This document shows, piece by piece, positions 42,423-50,577 of a stretch of 64,000 nucleotides of DNA. The position numbers and the translations under genes were made by a program. This DNA comes from Streptomyces deccanensis (lineage in GTDB: Bacteria; Actinomycetota; Actinomycetes; Streptomycetales; Streptomycetaceae), in the NCBI RefSeq assembly GCF_022385335.1, contig NZ_CP092431.1, forward strand, positions 248,001 through 312,000, written 5' to 3'. The notes under the pieces are model-generated. The model searched no databases and had not been told where the DNA came from. It saw nothing but the letters and a program-made list of their open reading frames with translations. The number at the start of each line of letters is the position of its first letter. Position 1 is the first letter of the stretch.

Positions 42423-43712
42423 ATGACCACCGCACAGCAGCAAGCCACCACGAGTGAGACCGCGGCCCGGCTCGCCATCACCTTGTGGGACTTCAGCTGG
42501 TACACCCAGGCAGGTCCCGGCGAACCGTTCGCCGACCTCGACCGCGCCTTCGCCGAGACAGTGGACCGGGGCTTCAACACCGTGCGCGTCTGCGCCATGC
42601 CCTTCCTGCTGTTCTCCGGGCGCGTCCAGGACCCGGAGTCGATCCACATCCGCGGACTGGGCGAGCAGTTCGGCCAGCGCACCCGCTGGTACGACGTGCG
42701 CGGCGGCTACCGACTGGACGGCCGCCGAAGGCTCGTCGAGCTGTTCGAGGCGGCCGCCCGCCACGGCTGTAAGGTGATCGTGTCCTCCTGGGAGTACCAG
42801 CAGTCCCCCAGCTTCGCCGACACCGACGCCTGGCACCGTGCCCTCGCCGAGGTGCCCGGCCCGGAGCGCGCGGAGGCCGTGGCCGAAGCGCTCGCCGGTC
42901 TCCTCGACTTCCTCACCGAGCGCGGGCTGGCCGACCACGTCGCCTACGTCGAGGTGCACAACGAGGTCGACAACTGCTCCCTGGTACCGCGCGACGGCGT
43001 CACCCACTACGCCTACCTGCGCGGCCCTCTGGACCGTGCCGTGAAGCTGCTGCGGGCCCGCCATCCCGCCATCCCCGCCACCTACTCGCTGGGCGAGCCG
43101 TGGCCGAGCGAGATCGACGACCTGCCGGAGGGGGCGCAGATCGCGCACTTCCACTTCTACGTCTACGGAGTGCTCGGCGCGCTCTACGAGGCGGTCGGCC
43201 TCGGGCACGGCACCGAGGCGGCACCCGAGACGGCCGCCTGGCCCACCCCCGAACTGGCCGCCATGCTGCGCCCCGACGCACCCGCCTTCGCCGACTACCA
43301 GCCGGACGAGCCCTGGCGGCTGGCCGCCACCGGCATCCCCCGCGAACTGTTCTACGCCCACGACTGGGTCGACCCGGACCGCTGGGACCTGTGGCTGTAC
43401 GAGAACTACGCGGCACACCGGCAGAACATGCGGGAGACGCTGGCCTCCTGGGTCGACTCCGTCGCCGCATTCGCCGGCCGGCGCGGCATCCCCGCGGTCC
43501 TCGGTGAGGGCGTCGTCGGCTACACCCCGCTCCTGACACGCTTCGAGGAGGACGCCGTCGGCAAGGACATCGCCGAGTTCGTCGTCGACCGCTGCCTCGC
43601 CGCGGGCTTCCGGGGCGTCGTCCTCACCTCCAACGCGGCCCCGCACCACCCCATGTGGCACACCGACCGGGACTGGATGCGACGGGTCAACGCCCGTGTC
43701 ACAGCGGCCTGA
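42423..43712 (+). CDS. Cellulase-like (clan GH-A) glycoside hydrolase, cytoplasmic
   Basis: 429 residues with no signal peptide. The fold is that of sugar-binding cellulase-like TIM-barrel proteins: LWDFSWYTQAGPGEPF at the N-terminus, acid/base candidate E181 in VEVHNEVDN after strand four, and nucleophile candidate E362 in VLGEGVVGYT after strand seven. It probably cleaves the imported oligosaccharide inside the cell. Divergent from the GH2 gene and sharing the AT-rich operator region. The exact GH family and linkage are not certain. Confidence 0.82.
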   Translation: MTTAQQQATTSETAARLAITLWDFSWYTQAGPGEPFADLDRAFAETVDRGFNTVRVCAMPFLLFSGRVQDPESIHIRGLGEQFGQRTRWYDVRGGYRLDGRRRLVELFEAAARHGCKVIVSSWEYQQSPSFADTDAWHRALAEVPGPERAEAVAEALAGLLDFLTERGLADHVAYVEVHNEVDNCSLVPRDGVTHYAYLRGPLDRAVKLLRARHPAIPATYSLGEPWPSEIDDLPEGAQIAHFHFYVYGVLGALYEAVGLGHGTEAAPETAAWPTPELAAMLRPDAPAFADYQPDEPWRLAATGIPRELFYAHDWVDPDRWDLWLYENYAAHRQNMRETLASWVDSVAAFAGRRGIPAVLGEGVVGYTPLLTRFEEDAVGKDIAEFVVDRCLAAGFRGVVLTSNAAPHHPMWHTDRDWMRRVNARVTAA

Positions 43713-43881
43713 CCGCACACCCGCGACGGACCGGGCTCCGGCACGATCGAGCACTCGCCGGTCGCCCCCGTCCGTGAGTTCGGGAACGTAGGACTCCCGG
43801 GGCCGGGGCCGCGCGCGGCGGGAGATGTCCCGAAGAATTCCCCGCCTTCAGACGGGGGCGGAAGTCGAGCATGATGACGGG

Positions 43882-45222
43882 ATGAACCACTGCGACCAGC
43901 GCTTCCACGTCATCGTGCTGTCGAACTTCGCGAAGGGCTTCGACAAGTACGCGTTCGCCTACGGCAAGGCGGGCATCCCGGAGAGTACCTACCCCGACCG
44001 GTTCCACCTGCTGACCCGCGCGGAGTTGGGCATCGGCATCGGCAAGGCGCGCCGCCTCCTCGACCGTCTGGCCATTCCGGGTGACCGGCTGCTGGTGCTG
44101 GAAACCATGGTGGACCCCGACAAGCTGGTGCCCAACGTGTCGACGGGCCTCGGCATGGAACTGCACGAGGCACGCATCCGCTTGTCGGCGGTCCACGAAC
44201 TCGACCGAGCGGACGACGAGTTCACTCTGCGCCCGACCACCGTCGAGGACGCGATGGCGGCCTCCTTGCAGCTGCACGGTTCGGCACTGCGCCGCTACGC
44301 CGACACGCGGCCGCGCTCGGTGTCGCTCCTGCCGGTCGCCTCCGCCTGCCAGGCCCGGTGTTCGTTCTGCTTCTCCTCGGCTTCGATCTCCAGCGACCAG
44401 GCACCGGCACGGGTCCCGTGGGACGCGGTCGCCCACTGGCTGGAGCGGGCCCGTGCGGCGGGGGCCGAGCGTGCCGTGATCACCGGCGGCGGGGAGCCCA
44501 CGCTCATACCGTTCGAGCAGCAACGGCGCCTGATATCCGCCTGCTCGGCGGCCTTCCCGAAGGTCGTCCTGATCACCAACGGGCACACCCTGGCGAAGGG
44601 CTCGCACGCTGACCGGGCCGAGCGCCTCGCGGCCCTCGGCACCGCGGGCCTGAGCGTGCTGGCGGTCTCCCGGCACCACCAGGACGACACCGTCAACGAG
44701 CGACTGATGATGCTGCGCACCCCGGTGAGCTCCGTCGTCGAGACCTGGCGTGAGGAACGTGACCGCTGGCCGGGCCTGCGGATGAGACTGATCTGCGTGC
44801 TCCAGCACGGCGGCGTCGCCGACGCGGCCGGGGTCGCCGACTATCTCTCGTGGGCCGCGGCTCTCGGTGTCGAGGAAGTCTGCTTCAAGGAGCTCTACGT
44901 ATCCACGAGCACCGAGTCGCTCTACTTCGACCGCACCGCCAACGTCTGGAGCCGAGAGCACCAGGTCTCGCTGTCCGTCGTCACCGGGTTCGCCGAGCGG
45001 CACGGTTTCGCGCTGACGAGCCGCCTGCCCTGGGGCGCGCCGGTCTACGACGGCAGCTGGGACGGTCGGCCGATGCGGATCGCCGCGTACACCGAGCCCA
45101 GCCTGCTCTGGGAACGGACCAGCGGGATCGCCCGCAGTTGGAACGTCATGGCCGACGGACGCTGCTACGCCTCCCTGGAGGACCGGGCCAGCGAGATCGT
45201 GCCGGAAGGCGCGGCGGCATGA
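43882..45222 (+). CDS. Radical SAM protein of unknown function
   Basis: 446 residues. The iron-sulfur ligands are C156-x3-C160-x2-C163 (CQARCSFC), followed by the SAM-binding GGE motif (TGGGEPTL, 201-208). The first 150 residues form a separate domain (MNHCDQRFHVIVLSNFAKGF, ETMVDPDKLVPNVSTGLGME) I do not recognise; it is not the SPASM type, and no C-terminal Cys cluster for extra iron-sulfur sites is seen. ATG at 43882 is chosen without a strong ribosome site. Its stop overlaps the PLP-enzyme start (ATGA), so the two proteins are probably made together and act in one pathway, product unknown. Confidence 0.85.
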   Translation: MNHCDQRFHVIVLSNFAKGFDKYAFAYGKAGIPESTYPDRFHLLTRAELGIGIGKARRLLDRLAIPGDRLLVLETMVDPDKLVPNVSTGLGMELHEARIRLSAVHELDRADDEFTLRPTTVEDAMAASLQLHGSALRRYADTRPRSVSLLPVASACQARCSFCFSSASISSDQAPARVPWDAVAHWLERARAAGAERAVITGGGEPTLIPFEQQRRLISACSAAFPKVVLITNGHTLAKGSHADRAERLAALGTAGLSVLAVSRHHQDDTVNERLMMLRTPVSSVVETWREERDRWPGLRMRLICVLQHGGVADAAGVADYLSWAAALGVEEVCFKELYVSTSTESLYFDRTANVWSREHQVSLSVVTGFAERHGFALTSRLPWGAPVYDGSWDGRPMRIAAYTEPSLLWERTSGIARSWNVMADGRCYASLEDRASEIVPEGAAA

Positions 45223-46277
45223 GGTTCGAGGAGTTCCAGCGATTCCGGCAGCGGCAACTCACTCCTTCCTCGGACCTCACTCGTTCCTCGACGTTGCTGG
45301 ACGCCGCCGAGACCAACGTGTACCGGGCGCTCGCTGCGCTGCGACCGGCGCCGCCCACCGACATGCGTACGGTGTACCGGTGCGACCTCGCCCGCGCCTG
45401 GCTGCGGCGTTTCGAGCTGCCGGAGGAATGGTCCCGCCACGCCATGGTGTGTCGAGGGGTCCGGCACGGGCTGGGTGTGGTCTTCCGCCGACTGCGCACC
45501 GTGCGGGCGCGGTTGTGGCTGCCCAGCGACGTGTACCCGGTGTACTTCGACCTGGCCCGCGCCGCTGGCCTCGAACCCGCCTCCTACCCGACGCTACCGG
45601 CGCCCGCTCTCCCGCCGTCGGCGCCATCGACGCCGTCGGCGGCGGACCACCGGCCCGAATACCTGCTGCTCGCCAACCCCAGCAAGCCGCTCGGCCGCTA
45701 CCTGTCGGACGCCGAGTGCGCCGCGGTGATCTCGTGGTTGCGGGGGTCACCACACCGCCGCGTGCTGATCGACAGCGTCTACGACCTGGGAGCCCCGTTC
45801 GCCGCCGGCACCCGGCGGCTGCTGGACACCGGTCGTGCGGTCCTGCTGCATTCGGTCACCAAGGGATGGTTGTGGCCCCGCACGTTCGGCGTGGTCCTGC
45901 TGGACCCCGCGGACGCCGAACTGGTCGATGCGTTCCGGGCGGATCCGCCGACTCCGGACCAACTGCAGCTCGCCGACCGTCTCCTGACCGAGCACGGTGA
46001 CGTGCCCCGGCAGGTCGCCGACGAACTGACCGCCCGGGCCGAGCGGCTGTTCGAGCGGCTGCCCGACGACGTGCTCGGGGCGATTCCCGAGACGAGCCGG
46101 ACGAGTCCCGGCAACTACTTCTTCCCTGTCGACATCCCGGCGGAGACCCTCCGGCACGAGTACGGCGTGCTCGCCGCGCCGGTCAGTGTGTTCGGTGAGA
46201 GCGACTGGTCCGGCTCCGTCCTGACCAGCCTCGCCGACGCTTTCGCCCCCACACCGACGGACGCACAGCACCGCTGA
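45219..46277 (+). CDS. PLP-dependent fold-type I enzyme (aminotransferase-like), divergent
   Basis: 352 residues. The aminotransferase I/II landmarks survive in altered form: ANPSKPLGRYLSD for NPxNPxG, LIDSVYDLG for the Asp-x2-Tyr pair that holds the cofactor, HSVTKGWLWPRTFG with K215 as the likely Schiff-base lysine and R221 at the phosphate. The protein is shorter than usual (about 400) and lacks much of the N-terminal segment. Overlap with the radical SAM gene by four bases marks a two-gene operon. It may transaminate or decarboxylate the radical SAM product or its precursor. Confidence 0.75.
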   Translation: MRFEEFQRFRQRQLTPSSDLTRSSTLLDAAETNVYRALAALRPAPPTDMRTVYRCDLARAWLRRFELPEEWSRHAMVCRGVRHGLGVVFRRLRTVRARLWLPSDVYPVYFDLARAAGLEPASYPTLPAPALPPSAPSTPSAADHRPEYLLLANPSKPLGRYLSDAECAAVISWLRGSPHRRVLIDSVYDLGAPFAAGTRRLLDTGRAVLLHSVTKGWLWPRTFGVVLLDPADAELVDAFRADPPTPDQLQLADRLLTEHGDVPRQVADELTARAERLFERLPDDVLGAIPETSRTSPGNYFFPVDIPAETLRHEYGVLAAPVSVFGESDWSGSVLTSLADAFAPTPTDAQHR

Positions 46278-46304
46278 AGGACCTGGCCGTCCGCGTCGAC
46301 GCGA

Positions 46305-46335
46305 GCGTGGGGTTCCTGGCACAGGAACCCCACGC
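46305..46335. terminator. Bidirectional terminator hairpin
   Basis: Perfect 14-base arms GCGTGGGGTTCCTG (46305-46318) and CAGGAACCCCACGC (46322-46335) with a three-base loop, between the converging PLP-enzyme gene and the small reverse-strand gene. Confidence 0.88.
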
Positions 46336-46357
46336 CGCGAGTCGTACACCCGGAGAA

Positions 46358-46729
46358 TCAGACACCGCTCTGTTCGGACGACGGGTACGGCCCCTCGGAC
46401 GCGGGCGGCTCCGCCGGGCGGCCCCGCAGCTCCCGCTCCCTGGCAGCCAGCGCCCTCGCCAGCATCTTCGCGCGGTAGGGGTTCGACGTATCGAGGGCCT
46501 TCGCCACCTCCACGGCTTCGTCCACCAGGGCCAACCGTCGTTCAGGCAACTCCCGCAGCAGGGGGGAGCCGCTCACCTCCACCAGGACGTACGCCAGCTT
46601 CGAGCCGTACGTCTCCGGCTCGACCTGTGTCAGAAGGCGGTAGATCCACAGCCCTTCGGCACCACGCACCACCCGCCGGTTGGCGCTCAGGAGCCTGACC
46701 CTCGCCAGCACGACCATGTCCTGATCCAT
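46358..46729 (-). CDS. Small conserved-looking protein of unknown function
   Basis: 123 residues, not recognised. ATG at 46729 has AAGGGG five bases upstream. The sequence is helical and charged (LLRELPERRLALVDEAVEVA, LARALAARERELRGRP) with an early beta-like part (MVVLARVRLLSANRRVV), no membrane segment, no cysteine. It converges on the radical SAM/PLP operon, separated by a terminator. Codon pattern looks like its neighbours, which argues for a real gene. Confidence 0.6.
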   Translation of the reverse strand: MDQDMVVLARVRLLSANRRVVRGAEGLWIYRLLTQVEPETYGSKLAYVLVEVSGSPLLRELPERRLALVDEAVEVAKALDTSNPYRAKMLARALAARERELRGRPAEPPASEGPYPSSEQSGV

Positions 46730-47173
46730 CGATCCCCTTCGTCAGACCACCCCCGGCCCGTGCACGTCACACGGTGAGACAGCACGGCGAGCGCGCCGAC
46801 AACCGATGACGGTTGCCGACACGTTGGCCGGAGTGTGGATGACGACGAGTCTGACGCGCGGCACCACCTGCCACAAGAAAAAACGGGCGTGCGCTACGTC
46901 CTACCGAAAACCCCCTCCGAACAGGCATGATGGACCTGACACTCGCTCAAGGCCGCACGGAGTCGGGACCGGTCATCGGGGCCGCGGTCGTCCCGGACGA
47001 CTACGCGACGGACGGGCCGGCAGTGCTCCCGACACCACCCCCCTCGGCTCAGCCGCTGACTGGCTGGGCGCAGCGCGCCGTCGAGACGTTGGGGCAAGTC
47101 TCTCCGTCCCTCCCCTCCGCGCGCGTCGGCCTCGGGCGCGTGCGGCTTCCGGGTCGTGCGCGACACTGGTCGG
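46730..47173. other. Gene-poor stretch
   Basis: About 440 bases in which no convincing gene is seen. An open frame starting at 46927 lacks a ribosome site and runs into the ATPase gene in another frame. The region presumably carries the promoter for the small reverse-strand gene and for the ATPase gene, but no clear element stands out. Confidence 0.5.
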
Positions 47174-47884
47174 GTGATCGTCGAACGTGCCTATGCCCAC
47201 CTCTCCTCGTACGACGAGGACGCCTGGCCCTGGTCGGTGCCCTGCGTCCGCCAGCTGATCGAGGAGGGGCTGCGCTTCACCGCACCGGTGACCTTCGTGG
47301 TCGGTGAGAACGGCTCGGGCAAGTCGACCCTGGTGGAGGCGCTGGCCGAGGGGTTCGGGCTGGACTCCTACGGCGGCTCCCACGACTGGCGCTACGCCTC
47401 CCCTCGGGGCAAGTCGGCGCTCGGCGAGCGGATGAGGTTCGACGCGGCCTCACACGGGCGCCGCATGATGACCAGCTGGTCGGCCCGCAAGGGGTTCTTC
47501 CTGCGGGCCGAGACCGCGCTGGACGCCCTGGACAGAGAGGGATTCTCGCCGGACTCGGTCAGCCATGGTGAGGGCTTCCTCGCGGCGCTGCGCGGGAAGT
47601 TCCTGCACCCCGGGCTCTACGTCCTCGACGAGCCGGAGGCGGCCCTCTCCTTCTCCTCGTGCCTCGAACTGATCGGGCACATCGACCGGCTGGCCAAGGA
47701 GGGCGGCCAGGTCATCTGTGCCACCCACTCCCCCTTGCTGACCGCCCTGCCGGGCGCGGACATCGTCGAGGTGGGCGAGCACGGCATACGGAGGGCCACC
47801 TGGCAGGAACTCGCCATCGTGGACCACTGGCGCCGCTACCTCGCCGACCCACACGCCTACCTGCGGCACATCGTCGAGGAGTAA
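47174..47884 (+). CDS. Predicted AAA/ABC-type ATPase (COG3910-like)
   Basis: 236 residues if started at GTG 47174; GTG 47156 would add six. Walker A GENGSGKST (44-52), ABC-like signature VSHGEGFL, Walker B LYVLDEPEAAL, and H-loop ATHSPLL, in the order of the SMC/RecF-like ATPase group. It is a soluble stand-alone ATPase without transporter partners. Members are common in bacteria and poorly characterised, perhaps acting on nucleic acid or as overcoming-classification style accessory ATPases. No operon partner; converges on the propeller gene. Confidence 0.85.
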   Translation: MIVERAYAHLSSYDEDAWPWSVPCVRQLIEEGLRFTAPVTFVVGENGSGKSTLVEALAEGFGLDSYGGSHDWRYASPRGKSALGERMRFDAASHGRRMMTSWSARKGFFLRAETALDALDREGFSPDSVSHGEGFLAALRGKFLHPGLYVLDEPEAALSFSSCLELIGHIDRLAKEGGQVICATHSPLLTALPGADIVEVGEHGIRRATWQELAIVDHWRRYLADPHAYLRHIVEE

Positions 47885-47942
47885 GGCCGCGTCCGCCTTC
47901 GACTGCGCGACCACGCGACCCACCGTGCGCCCTGCGTGTGCC

Positions 47943-49370
47943 CTACTCCAGGCGGCGGACGAAAACGTCGCTGGTCTCGTTGGTGTCCCCGGGCACGAGG
48001 TCGTTCTCCGCCGAGCTGAAAGCCACCGTCCGCCCGAGAGCGTCGACCACGGGGGACGAACGTTGAGCTGTGTCGCTCTGGCCTCCGTCCCGCGTGACGT
48101 TCAGCCGCCGCACCTCGCCGGTGACGAGATCACGCACAAAGGCATCGGCGTCACCGTTCGTGTCGCCCGGCACCAGATTGTCGGCGAACGAGGTGAAGAC
48201 CACACGCCGGTTGTCGGCACTGAGAGCGGCTCCGCGCTGGTTGACCTGGCCCGCCGAGTGGTCGTTCGGCTCCGACCCGTCGTGGGCGACGGTGACGCGC
48301 CGGGTGGCTCCGGTCCTCAGATCCTTGGCGAAGACGTCCCGCTTGTCGTTGGTGTCGCCCGGCACGATCTCCGGCCACTCGCTGGCGAAGAGGGCGTAGC
48401 GCCCGTCCGGGCTCAGCTCGATGGCGCCTCGGACAGCCACGGACACGCCATCGCGGGTGTGTGCCGCCTGGACGGTCCGCCCGGTTCGGGTGTCGCGCAC
48501 GTAGAAGAGGAAGGCTTGCGGCCGTCTCACCTCGGAGGCTGCCGGCCGGGCGCCCTCCTGGCCGCCGCCCTCACCCTCATCCTCACCGCCCCCTTCGCCC
48601 TCATGCTCACCGCCGCCGTCACCCGTACCGCCGCCGTCGAGCAGGAATTGGGTGCGGAAACCGATCCGGGTCCCGTCCGCACTGATCGCTGCGCCCTCCG
48701 AGAATCCGCTCGTCTGCGAGCCGTCGTCGGCCACACTGATCCGCTCGACGGTCTTCTTCCACCGGTCGCGCACGAAGACGTCGCCACGACCGTTGGTGTC
48801 CCCCGGAACCAGATCGCTCCTGCTGGAAGTGAAGGCCACGTAACGGCCGTTGGCGCTGATGGACGGCTCGTACGTCTGTGCCCAGGTGGTCCCGGACTCC
48901 ACCAGCACCTCCGTCCGGCCTGTCAGCCGATCGTGCACGAAGACATCCTGGGCATCAGGGGTGTCGCCGGGCGCCAGGTTGTCGGCGTACGAGCTGAAGG
49001 CGACGTAGCGTCCGTTCGCGCTCAACGAGTACGTCGTCGACTCGTTGTCGGCCTGGGTGCCGTCGTCGGCCACGTTGACCCGCTCGATCGCCCCGGTCCT
49101 CAGATCCTTCACGAAGATGTCGGAAAACCCATTGCTGTCCCCGGCAACCAGATTGGTCGCGGAGGAATCGAAAGCGACATATCTACCGTTGGCACTGATG
49201 CCACCCACGTCGGAGAAAGCGTTGGCCTGAGTGCCCTCAGGCGTGACGCTGATCCGCTCCGTCCGGGGCCGGTGCTCGTCACCGGTCGCCACCGCGGGGT
49301 TCGCCGGCAGCATGGCCGCACAACTGCCGGCCAGGACCACCGACACCGCGGCCTGTCTCAGACAACGCAT
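47943..49370 (-). CDS. Secreted seven-repeat beta-propeller (TolB/PD40-like) protein
   Basis: 475 residues. A signal peptide (MRCLRQAAVSVVLAG to ATG, cleavage near 30) precedes seven repeats of about 50-60 residues with the pattern SANGRYVAF, LVPGDTNG, DVFVRDxxTG, consistent with a seven-bladed propeller. The GDTNGxxDxF turns look like Ca-binding loops. Repeat four is broken by a low-complexity Gly/Glu insert (GGGEHEGEGGGEDEGEGGG). GGAGGGGGAG precedes the ATG. Function unknown; such proteins are usually extracellular binding or scaffold proteins. Confidence 0.85.
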   Translation of the reverse strand: MRCLRQAAVSVVLAGSCAAMLPANPAVATGDEHRPRTERISVTPEGTQANAFSDVGGISANGRYVAFDSSATNLVAGDSNGFSDIFVKDLRTGAIERVNVADDGTQADNESTTYSLSANGRYVAFSSYADNLAPGDTPDAQDVFVHDRLTGRTEVLVESGTTWAQTYEPSISANGRYVAFTSSRSDLVPGDTNGRGDVFVRDRWKKTVERISVADDGSQTSGFSEGAAISADGTRIGFRTQFLLDGGGTGDGGGEHEGEGGGEDEGEGGGQEGARPAASEVRRPQAFLFYVRDTRTGRTVQAAHTRDGVSVAVRGAIELSPDGRYALFASEWPEIVPGDTNDKRDVFAKDLRTGATRRVTVAHDGSEPNDHSAGQVNQRGAALSADNRRVVFTSFADNLVPGDTNGDADAFVRDLVTGEVRRLNVTRDGGQSDTAQRSSPVVDALGRTVAFSSAENDLVPGDTNETSDVFVRRLE

Positions 49371-49521
49371 TGCTCCCCCTCCACAAGGTCCTCCACCCCT
49401 GGACGTACGGGCCGGACACAGCCAATAGCGGGGGCGGGCGGTGGGCAACGGGGCGGGGCGGCAAACCAGCCGTTCTTGCAGCTGCTGGCAGCGCCAAGAG
49501 CGCACGTGGCGGCGCAGCCCG

Positions 49522-49564
49522 ACGGGATCTCACGGCGCCCCAGCCCCACGGGGTCTCACGGCGC
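49522..49564. repeat. Short direct repeat at the end of the LysR gene
   Basis: ACGGGATCTCACGGCGC (49522-49538) and ACGGGGTCTCACGGCGC (49548-49564) differ by one base and are 26 bases apart. The second copy includes the LysR stop codon region. The rest of the 49371-49555 gap holds nothing clear. Confidence 0.5.
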
Positions 49565-50485
49565 GCGGCCCTGGTCCGGCAGCCGCTCCAGCGTCGCCGA
49601 GATCGCCGCCCGGCCGACGGCGTCGACGAGTGCCTGGCCGATCACCGAGACGGGCTCGCGGGCCGGGAGGACCAGGCCGATGCGTTCCGTACGGACCGGG
49701 CGGACCAGGGGGACGGCCTGCATCCCCGCGGGGACGCCGAAGACGTGGAGCCACGCGTGCGGCACGATGCTCGCCCATTGTCCGGATCTGACCTGCGCGA
49801 ACAGAGAGGCGATCGAGTCGGTCTCCACCCGCGGGGTGACGGAGACGCCGACCGCCTCGAACGCGGCTTCGAGTACCTGTCGCCCCTGCATCCCGGGATG
49901 CAGCAGGCACAGGGGGTACTGGGCCGCGTCCTCCCAGGAGATCTCGGCCGGGCCGGCGTCGTGGGCGGAGCGCTGGATCAGGAGGACGTAGCGCTCCTGG
50001 TACAGCGGGACGTACTTGAAGCCGTGTGCCACGACCGTGCTGTGATAGGTCACGGCGGCGTCGAGTTCGTACGCGCGGAGCCGGTTCACGATGTCCTCGG
50101 ACCGCAGGTCCGCGAAGACCTGGACCGTGGCCATCGGGTTGGCGGCGCAGAACGGCTGGGTCAGCAGCGCGACCGCGGTGGACGCGGTCGGTACGGTCCC
50201 GATCCGCAGCCGGCCGCTCAGCCCGGCCCGCAGGGCCTGGATCTCGCCCCGCATCGCGTCACGGTCGGCGAGGATGCGTTGCGCCCACAGGACGACGCGC
50301 TCGCCCTCGGGTGTGAGGCCGTCGAACCTGCGCCCCCGCTGGACGAGCGGGATGCCGAGGTCGTCCTCCAGTTTCCGGATGCCCTCGGACAGGGTCGGCT
50401 GGGAGACGTGGCAGGCCTGCGCCGCCTTCGCGAAGTGGCGGGCGCGGGCCAGGGCGACGAGGTACTCGAGTTGGCGCAGCAGCAC
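49556..50485 (-). CDS. LysR-family transcriptional regulator
   Basis: 309 residues. N-terminal helix-turn-helix HFAKAAQACHVSQPTLSEGI followed by RKLEDDLGIPLVQR, and the effector domain with LRIGTVPTAS and LDAAVTYH. GTG at 50485 fits the family start (LLRQLEYLVALA); upstream in-frame extensions have no family match. Divergent from the FdhF/YdeP-type oxidoreductase gene with a 92-base gap, so it very likely controls it; similar pairs are common in Streptomyces. Confidence 0.92.
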   Translation of the reverse strand: MLLRQLEYLVALARARHFAKAAQACHVSQPTLSEGIRKLEDDLGIPLVQRGRRFDGLTPEGERVVLWAQRILADRDAMRGEIQALRAGLSGRLRIGTVPTASTAVALLTQPFCAANPMATVQVFADLRSEDIVNRLRAYELDAAVTYHSTVVAHGFKYVPLYQERYVLLIQRSAHDAGPAEISWEDAAQYPLCLLHPGMQGRQVLEAAFEAVGVSVTPRVETDSIASLFAQVRSGQWASIVPHAWLHVFGVPAGMQAVPLVRPVRTERIGLVLPAREPVSVIGQALVDAVGRAAISATLERLPDQGRAP

Positions 50486-50577
50486 GTGCCCATGATCCAC
50501 CGCATCGGGCCGTCCGGCACCGGCACGGGTCACGTGCACTGATCGGCGTGGCCTGTCAGCCGATAGGAGATTCCGCT

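Noticed and set aside
46927..47307. Forward open frame of 126 residues before the ATPase gene
   Set aside because: No ribosome site, overlaps the ATPase gene start in another frame, no family resemblance.
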